Shown here in pieces: positions 60,001-64,000 of a DNA stretch of 64,000 nt. Position numbers and translations under genes: made by a program. How positions within the stretch are numbered: the stretch's first letter is position 1; each line of letters begins with the position of its first letter. The notes under the pieces are model-generated. The model worked only from the letters and a program-made list of their open reading frames with translations. It searched no databases and was not told the origin of the DNA. This DNA is from Acidimicrobiales bacterium (GTDB taxonomy: Bacteria; Actinomycetota; Acidimicrobiia; Acidimicrobiales; MedAcidi-G1), in NCBI GenBank assembly GCA_014237715.1, contig JAAZZG010000002.1, positions 62,001-126,000 of the forward strand, in the 5' to 3' direction.

Positions 60001-60516
60001 CGACCGCCGCTCGACAAGGTGCTCGTGGACTGGGCCGGGCGCCGCGTCGACCACCATGTGCCCGACCAGTTGGCGAAGGCGTCGACGGGCCAGAGGCATC
60101 ACGATTCGCGGCAGCACTGGGGCAAGGCGGGCGCCGGCCCGTAGGAGCAGCCGATCGACACGGCTCAGGAATTCCGGCAAGTCGCCGTCGTCGACCAGGG
60201 CGGCCAGCTGTTCGGCGGCCAGCGCGTCGTCGCGGTGTCGGGCCACCCGGTCCACGAACCGCATGGTGAATCCCACTCCGGACGGGTCCTCGATGATGCC
60301 CTTCATCCGGTCGGAGAGACGGGCCTCGGCAGGTTGTTCGTCCGCGTGGGCCTCGGTCAGCCAGCGGGCCACCACGGCCACTGCATCCTCTGCGAGCGAC
60401 TCGGGATCGGTCCGGGCACGGCCGGACGGGGGCACGGCCCGCAGGCCCGCCGTCTCCCGATCCGGGGTCGACCCGTCGTGAGGGAGCACAGGGGAGGAAC
60501 TCGGGGCCATCTGCAT
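57079..60516 (-). CDS. putA: Bifunctional proline dehydrogenase / 1-pyrroline-5-carboxylate dehydrogenase
   Basis: 1145 residues, ATG 60516 with GAGG upstream. Residues about 90-480 are the PRODH barrel (YVSVKVSAI, NLDMEEHRDLELT, LVKGANLAMERVD, VEFEMLQGMAPAQ), which oxidises proline with FAD. Residues about 520-1010 are the P5C dehydrogenase domain (IPPWNFPVAIPAGG, ETSGKNALVV, GHQGQKCSAAS with the catalytic Cys). The final 110 or so residues form an extra domain of unknown role. There is no N-terminal DNA-binding ribbon-helix-helix. Converts proline to glutamate with intramolecular channelling of P5C. Followed by the C45 hydrolase gene. Confidence 0.93.
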   Translation of the reverse strand: MQMAPSSSPVLPHDGSTPDRETAGLRAVPPSGRARTDPESLAEDAVAVVARWLTEAHADEQPAEARLSDRMKGIIEDPSGVGFTMRFVDRVARHRDDALAAEQLAALVDDGDLPEFLSRVDRLLLRAGARLAPVLPRIVMPLARRRLRQLVGHMVVDAAPGPVHEHLVERRSEGYAMNVNLLGEAVLGDDEATRRFDRTLALIEDPEVDYVSVKVSAIVSQINMWAFEDTLARIEERLRVLYQRAAVAPTPSGRPTFVNLDMEEHRDLELTIRAFTDLLDEPELRHLDAGIVLQAYLPDAFGALQRISSWASARHDTRGGEVKVRLVKGANLAMERVDAAVHGWVQTPYETKADVDANYKRCVDWALRPVHARAVRIGLASHNLFDVAWAHLLAESRGVADRVEFEMLQGMAPAQARTVRDEVGGLLLYTPIVGRDDFDVAVAYLFRRLEENAADENFLRHLFTLRPGTPEFAEQADGFRRGVADRWEVGDLPRREASLRETPTRAGRATNDGAFRNQPDTDPTLPSVRRRIDAVAGRTFQPTATPMTVTVDGPDGIDAVLVAARAAQPEWAALGGVGRRAVLQRVADELLVRHDELLVAMAHEASKTFAESAPEIAEAVDFARWYAERAPELERIDGARFSPLGVVAVIPPWNFPVAIPAGGTLAALAAGNAVVFKPALETPRCAEIVAEACWAAGVPPDVLRFVRTPDDEVGRHLVTTADGVILTGGYETADLFRCWDPNLRLFAETSGKNALVVTPQADLDLAAADLVASAFGHQGQKCSAASLGILVGSVAGDERFLRQVVDAARSLRPGPAHDPATVLAPLVGAPTGKLLDALTLLAPGEEWLLEPRCLDPLPGGGWGRHWTPGIKVGVRPDSSFHRTEVFGPVLGLIAVADLDEALEVQNAVDYGLTGGIHSLDPVEIDRWLDAVEVGNAYVNRGITGAIVQRQPFGGWKRSSVGTGAKAGGPDYLLQLGTWESTDGLDEVDAADVEASDGEWWETHYGTDQDPAGLFCEANVHRYRPHPDLIIRIGPGGTPAEVDRVLAAAACCGVVPRVSRACDEDDASFVRSMSAHRFGRIRAVGFVSETVRRAAVTAEVDVVDETVTSSGRLELRHHLREQSVSRTLHRFGNLVASSHTTETVAD

Positions 60517-60568
60517 GACGTCATCCTCGGGAAACCAGCGTCGGTGGTCTTATACGATCCGCTCCCCA

Positions 60569-60817
60569 ATGGTCACCGAATCGGACAATCCCCCGGTGGA
60601 TCCCCCGGCCGACGAGGCCGGCACCCGTTCAGATGCCCAATCTGATGTCGCGCCCGCTGTCGATCCGGGTGCCGTGTCCAATGCGCTGGACGCTGCCTTC
60701 CTGCCCGCCAAGGTGGCCGCCGAGTGCGGGTTCTCGGACTAGCCGAGCCTCACCCGTCAGTTCGAAAGACTCATCGGCGAGACAAGGGCCCGATTCTGGT
60801 CAAGAAGGGCCGGCTGA
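60569..60817 (+). pseudogene. Decayed AraC-family regulator remnant with in-frame TAG
   Basis: A rightward frame from ATG 60569 ends at TAG 60740-60742 after KVAAECGFSD. Reading through the stop gives PSLTRQFERLIGETRARFWS and a stop at 60815. Together these match the second helix-turn-helix of AraC regulators (usually AxxCGFSDxSxLTRxFxRxxGxTPxxFR), interrupted by the TAG. The first HTH and ligand-binding domain are missing, so this is a gene fossil. Weak start context. It lies divergently upstream of putA, where a regulator would be expected. Confidence 0.6.
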
Positions 60818-60842
60818 CCGCCCGTTCTCCAGAGAGCCGGAT

Positions 60843-61178
60843 TCAGGCTGCGGCGCGCTCCACGCGAATCGGCACACCCAGCTCCCACAGACCCAAAGCG
60901 TCAGCCATTGGTACGGGCCGGTTCACCTCGCCGTTGTGGTTCACGCCGTACAGCTCGGCCGACACGTCGTCGGCATCGGCCTTGACGACCACCGTGTAGA
61001 CGTCGTGGAATGCCTTGAGCCGGCGTTCGGCACCCCGCACGTTGGGTTCGACATCCAACACCAGCGTCGAGGTGCTGGATGAATCGCCGAAGCTCAGCAC
61101 AGCACCGCGGTCGTCGAACTCGACGGATTTCACGATGCCGATGGCTGCCGGCGTGCTCTTGGAGTTCTTGCCTGCCAC
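60843..61178 (-). CDS. Hypothetical protein, 111 residues
   Basis: 111 residues starting at GTG 61178, preceded by a strong AGGAGG, so it is probably real. I do not recognise a family. It begins MAGKNSKSTPAAIGIVKSVEFDD, contains the regular strands AVLSFGD and TLVLDVEP, and shows alternating beta/polar patterns consistent with a small beta-rich soluble protein; there is no signal peptide or membrane segment. Lies between the AraC remnant and the divergent psuG gene, with its own start region. Function unknown. Confidence 0.7.
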   Translation of the reverse strand: MAGKNSKSTPAAIGIVKSVEFDDRGAVLSFGDSSSTSTLVLDVEPNVRGAERRLKAFHDVYTVVVKADADDVSAELYGVNHNGEVNRPVPMADALGLWELGVPIRVERAAA

Positions 61179-61309
61179 TGGTGTACCTCCTGGAAACCGA
61201 GCCCCGTGCGATGCCGCTGAAAACCACTCCGGGGGAGTGGCCAGTCTACCGGGGGTGTCCTTCGGGCCCGACGGGGTAATGGAGGCGTGCCGAGGGGCAC
61301 ACTGGACCT

Positions 61310-62269
61310 GTGGACCAACCCCAACCCCGCCCGCCCGGCCACCCGGCCGATCGTCTAGTGGTGGCCGACGAGGTAGCGGCGACCTTGGCCGACGGCCGGG
61401 CCGTAGTGGCCCTGGAGTCCACGATCATCAGCCACGGCCTGCCGTCTCCGCAGAACGTCGAGACAGCACTGGACTGCGCAGCTCACGTTCGGGCCTCAGG
61501 TGCCGTCCCGGCCACTGTGGCCGTCATCGACGGATCACTCCGGGTCGGCCTCTCGGTCGACGAGATTGAGCGCCTTGGCAGTGGGGAGGCCGAGAAGGCC
61601 AGTCTTCGCGACCTGGGATACCTGCTTGCGGAAGGTCGGACGGGTTCCACCACGGTGGCCGCCACCATGTTCGCTTCCCACCGGGCTGGGATCCGAGTGT
61701 TCGCCACGGGTGGGATCGGTGGTGTACACCGCGGTGATGGTCAGGATATTTCGGCTGACCTCACCGCTCTAGCCACAACGCCGGTGGCCGTGGTATGCGC
61801 CGGAGTCAAAGCGGTCCTCGACTTGCCCCGAACCGTTGAAGCCTTGGAGACGCTCGGAGTCCCGGTTGTCGGGCAGAAAACCGGCGTGATGCCCGAGTTC
61901 TGGACCCGGGGCGGCGACCTACCGGTGTCGGTCCGTTCTGACCGTCCAACAACCACGGCCGGCATTCTTCACGCCCACTGGGGTTGCGGTCTACCCAGCG
62001 GAGTAGTGGTAGCTAATCCCATCCCTGTTACCGACGAGGCCGACCCACAGACCATCGCTGATGCCATCGCGGGTGGTCTGGCCGCAGCCGACGCTGCCGG
62101 AGTACACGGTCGCGACGTAACACCCTTCCTGCTGGCGCATATCGGCCAGACCACCCGCGGTGCCAGCCTCGCGGCCAACGTGGCCCTCGTGAAGCACAAC
62201 GCCGCTGTAGCCGCCGAAATCGCCGCTGCGCTGGCCGCCCTTCCGACCCTTGGCGTGGGGAGAAACTAA
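61310..62269 (+). CDS. psuG: Pseudouridine-5'-phosphate glycosidase
   Basis: 319 residues, GTG 61310. Indigoidine synthase A-like fold typical of PsuG: VALESTIISHGLPSPQN, VFATGGIGGVHRG, ISADLTALATTPVAVVCAGVKAVLDL (with the catalytic Lys in VCAGVK), and ANPIPVTDEAD. PsuG cleaves the C-glycosidic bond of pseudouridine 5'-phosphate to uracil and ribose 5-phosphate. The loop GQKTGVMPEFWTRGGDLPV differs slightly from the common GYGTDEFPAFYTR form. The kinase PsuK is not adjacent. Followed after 3 bp by an amidohydrolase gene. Confidence 0.88.
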   Translation: MDQPQPRPPGHPADRLVVADEVAATLADGRAVVALESTIISHGLPSPQNVETALDCAAHVRASGAVPATVAVIDGSLRVGLSVDEIERLGSGEAEKASLRDLGYLLAEGRTGSTTVAATMFASHRAGIRVFATGGIGGVHRGDGQDISADLTALATTPVAVVCAGVKAVLDLPRTVEALETLGVPVVGQKTGVMPEFWTRGGDLPVSVRSDRPTTTAGILHAHWGCGLPSGVVVANPIPVTDEADPQTIADAIAGGLAAADAAGVHGRDVTPFLLAHIGQTTRGASLAANVALVKHNAAVAAEIAAALAALPTLGVGRN

Positions 62270-62272
62270 GAG

Positions 62273-63901
62273 GTGGTCAACCGCTATCCCGAGCAGGGCA
62301 CGATCATCACCGGTGGACCCGCCTATCCGCTCGCGAAAGGCGGCCTCAGGACCGTTGAGGCGGTCCGGATCGACGGTGGCCGGATTACCCACGTCGGATC
62401 GCTGGCCGGTGCAAGAGCCCTCGGCGACGCTCAGGTTGTCGACCTAGACGGCCGCAGCATCCTCCCGGGCTTTGTCGACGCCCACACCCACCCTCTTATG
62501 CACGGCCAGTGCGCCTCGTGGGCCGACCTGACCTCGGCGGCCAGCATCGACGAGGTGGTCAAACTGCTCGGAGAACACGCCCGAACCGAGGCCCGCTCCA
62601 TAGGTCCGATTCGCGGCTTCGGCTACGACCACCACCGCCTGGCCGAGGGTCGGCACCCCACAGCCGTGGAACTGGACCTGGTGGCTGACAACCGAACGGT
62701 CACCGCAATGCACGTCAGTGGCCACGGATTCTCGGTGAACAGCCACGGGCTGGCCGAGGCCGGGATCACCGCGACGACACCCACCCCACTGGGCGGCGTC
62801 ATCGACCGTGACGAGGACGGACGGCCCACCGGTCGAGTATTCGACGCCGCCTGTGACCTACTCACCGGACCCAACGGGGTAAAACTCGGAAACCACGGCC
62901 CCAACCTCCACCTGCCGGACGACCCGGACGACCTGGCCAGCATGCTGGACGACGCTCAGGAGGCGTTCCTGGCTACCGGAATCACCACCGTGGGCGACTG
63001 CCAGGTCACCGAACGGGAAATGCGGGCCTTCCTGGCCGCTCGGGACGCCGGGCGCCTCGCGTTGCGCGTGGTGATGTACGTCCTGTCCAGTCACGTCGAC
63101 AGCCTGGACCGCCTAGGGATCGAGTCGTGGCTGGGGAATGACCGCCTGTCGGTTGGCGGAGTCAAGCACTATGCCGACGGTGCCCTGACCGGGGGCACTG
63201 CCTACCTACCGTGCGGCTGCGGGGCCACCCACGGGCACCTGTACCACGGTCCGGGTGAACTGGAAGACCTGCTGGTCGCCTCGGCCACTGCCGGTCGTCA
63301 GACCGCCACCCACGCGCAAGGACCTGAGGCCATCCAACTGGTGCTGGACGCTCTGGGCCGGGCCCCGCTACGCCCCGACCTCCGGCACCGCATCGAGCAC
63401 TGCGGCTTCCCGTCTGCCGACCAGCTAACCGAGATGTGTCGGCTCGGAGTGGTCCCGGTCCCACAGCCAACCCAGGTCCACCTTTACGGGGAGGGTGTGC
63501 GCCGCGACCACCCCGAGGTGGCAGATGGCATGTACCCCTCAGGACGGATCGCCGCGGCCGGCCTACCCGTCGTGCTGTCCTCGGACGCCCCGGTAACTAG
63601 GCCATGCGTGATGCTGTCCTGCTGGGCAGCTGAGACGCGTCTGACCTCAGCGGGACGCGTCCTCGGTGACCAAAATCGGATCACCCGGGCACAATCCCTC
63701 ACCGGCTACACGGTGGGCGGAGCCCACGCTCTACGGCGAGACGACGTCGGGTCACTGGCCGTCGGGAACCCCGCCGACCTCGTACTCCTGGCCGACGACC
63801 CGTTCACTGTCGCCGTCGACCGTCTCCCGGACGTAGCCGTCCTAGAGACCTGGATAGACGGCCATCCCTGCTGGACCCTCGCCGAAGGCCGCACGCCGTG
63901 A
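62273..63901 (+). CDS. Amidohydrolase family protein (YtcJ-like)
   Basis: 542 residues, GTG 62273 with GGGGAG ten bases upstream. Metal-dependent amidohydrolase: HxH motif FVDAHTHPL near 70-78, then HVSGHGFSVNSHG, HYADGALTGGTAYLPCGCG, THAQGPEAIQLV, RIEHCGFPSADQL and the Asp of VLSSDAP. The N- and C-terminal beta-sandwich (ILPGF... GSLAVGNPADLVLLADDPF) is typical of the YtcJ/LAF3-type group, which hydrolyse unusual amides and cyclic amides. Coupled to psuG by a 3-bp gap. Substrate unknown; a base-catabolic role would be speculative. Confidence 0.87.
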   Translation: MVNRYPEQGTIITGGPAYPLAKGGLRTVEAVRIDGGRITHVGSLAGARALGDAQVVDLDGRSILPGFVDAHTHPLMHGQCASWADLTSAASIDEVVKLLGEHARTEARSIGPIRGFGYDHHRLAEGRHPTAVELDLVADNRTVTAMHVSGHGFSVNSHGLAEAGITATTPTPLGGVIDRDEDGRPTGRVFDAACDLLTGPNGVKLGNHGPNLHLPDDPDDLASMLDDAQEAFLATGITTVGDCQVTEREMRAFLAARDAGRLALRVVMYVLSSHVDSLDRLGIESWLGNDRLSVGGVKHYADGALTGGTAYLPCGCGATHGHLYHGPGELEDLLVASATAGRQTATHAQGPEAIQLVLDALGRAPLRPDLRHRIEHCGFPSADQLTEMCRLGVVPVPQPTQVHLYGEGVRRDHPEVADGMYPSGRIAAAGLPVVLSSDAPVTRPCVMLSCWAAETRLTSAGRVLGDQNRITRAQSLTGYTVGGAHALRRDDVGSLAVGNPADLVLLADDPFTVAVDRLPDVAVLETWIDGHPCWTLAEGRTP

Positions 63902-63950
63902 AGACCGCCAGCGTAGAAAACAGCTGAAGAGGAACCAGCGGCGGAACCGG

Positions 63951-64000
63951 TCAGTCGACCAGGTTCTCCTCTGTCGTAGCAATGAAGACGGCGAGGGTGC
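63951..64000 (-). CDS. 3' end of an unidentified leftward gene (truncated by the window)
   Basis: A leftward frame enters from the right edge and ends at a TGA at 63951-63953, encoding a C-terminus TLAVFIATTEENLVD. Too short for family assignment. The frame is clean and the region otherwise holds only 50 bases after the amidohydrolase stop, convergent with it. Confidence 0.45.
   Translation of the reverse strand, partial: TLAVFIATTEENLVD

Noticed and set aside
60740-60742. TAG read as pyrrolysine, because an MttB-family gene is present
   Set aside because: The MttB homologue has no internal TAG, no pyl genes are visible, and a pyrrolysine inside an AraC recognition helix is implausible. Decay is simpler.
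1-64000. CRISPR arrays, tRNA or rRNA genes, insertion sequences and phage genes
   Set aside because: No regularly spaced repeats, cloverleaf-like segments, transposases or integrases were recognised by eye; a covariance-model scan would be needed for certainty on tRNAs.

Overview
The window is a 64-kb piece of a high-GC, gene-dense bacterial chromosome, with short gaps, many 1-4 bp start/stop overlaps and frequent GTG starts. F420/luciferase-type oxidoreductases, a mycoredoxin-like protein, large acyl-CoA dehydrogenase and CaiB families, cytochromes P450 and a bifunctional PutA suggest an actinobacterium, perhaps a marine Acidimicrobiia lineage. That placement is inference: there is no rRNA or other phylogenetic marker here. 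Almost every gene is catabolic, for scavenging small organic N-, P- and aromatic compounds. I saw no tRNA, rRNA, CRISPR array, phage or insertion sequence.

Layout. (1) 1-16.2 kb: aromatic/N-heterocycle and amine catabolism: two P450s, a flavin hydroxylase, an HpaD-like ring-cleavage dioxygenase, two FAH-family hydrolases, an aromatic amino acid decarboxylase, a glutamine-synthetase-like amine ligase, a NicX-like dioxygenase, an HpaE-like and a second aldehyde dehydrogenase, and a MarR regulator. Four copies of one palindrome (arm consensus AATCATTTGG) lie in four gene-start regions here, so the stretch looks like a single MarR regulon. (2) 16.2-31.8 kb: alpha/beta hydrolase and amidase, then a guanidino-acid operon (ureohydrolase, MFS carrier, aminotransferase), an Lrp regulator, a second aminotransferase, a complete PotABCD-type polyamine ABC transporter and two tandem DAO-type flavoproteins. 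(3) 31.9-37.7 kb: glutaredoxin-like protein, TetR regulator and a beta-oxidation-like set (two acyl-CoA dehydrogenases, enoyl-CoA hydratase, nitroreductase, luciferase-like enzyme). (4) 37.7-41.6 kb: VapBC pair in an apparent operon with an epoxide-hydrolase-like protein and a fused APC permease. (5) 41.6-43.3 kb: a TmpA/TmpB-type oxygenase pair predicted to cleave the C-P bond of an organophosphonate. (6) 43.4-48 kb: acyl-CoA dehydrogenase, SdsA-type alkylsulfatase, CaiB-type CoA-transferase. (7) 48-55.2 kb: an operon led by a non-pyrrolysine MttB-family methyltransferase, with DapA-like lyase, aldehyde dehydrogenase, DadA-like oxidase and two SDRs. (8) 55.2-64 kb: GNAT, C45 Ntn-hydrolase, PutA, a decayed AraC regulator, PsuG and an amidohydrolase.

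Most notable: the MarR operator family and the mixed pathway it appears to control; the TmpA/TmpB-like phosphonate pair; and the MttB-led operon, which combines a betaine demethylase homologue with hydroxyproline-type downstream enzymes but has no corrinoid protein in the window. Two regulator remnants (GntR and AraC type) show local gene decay.
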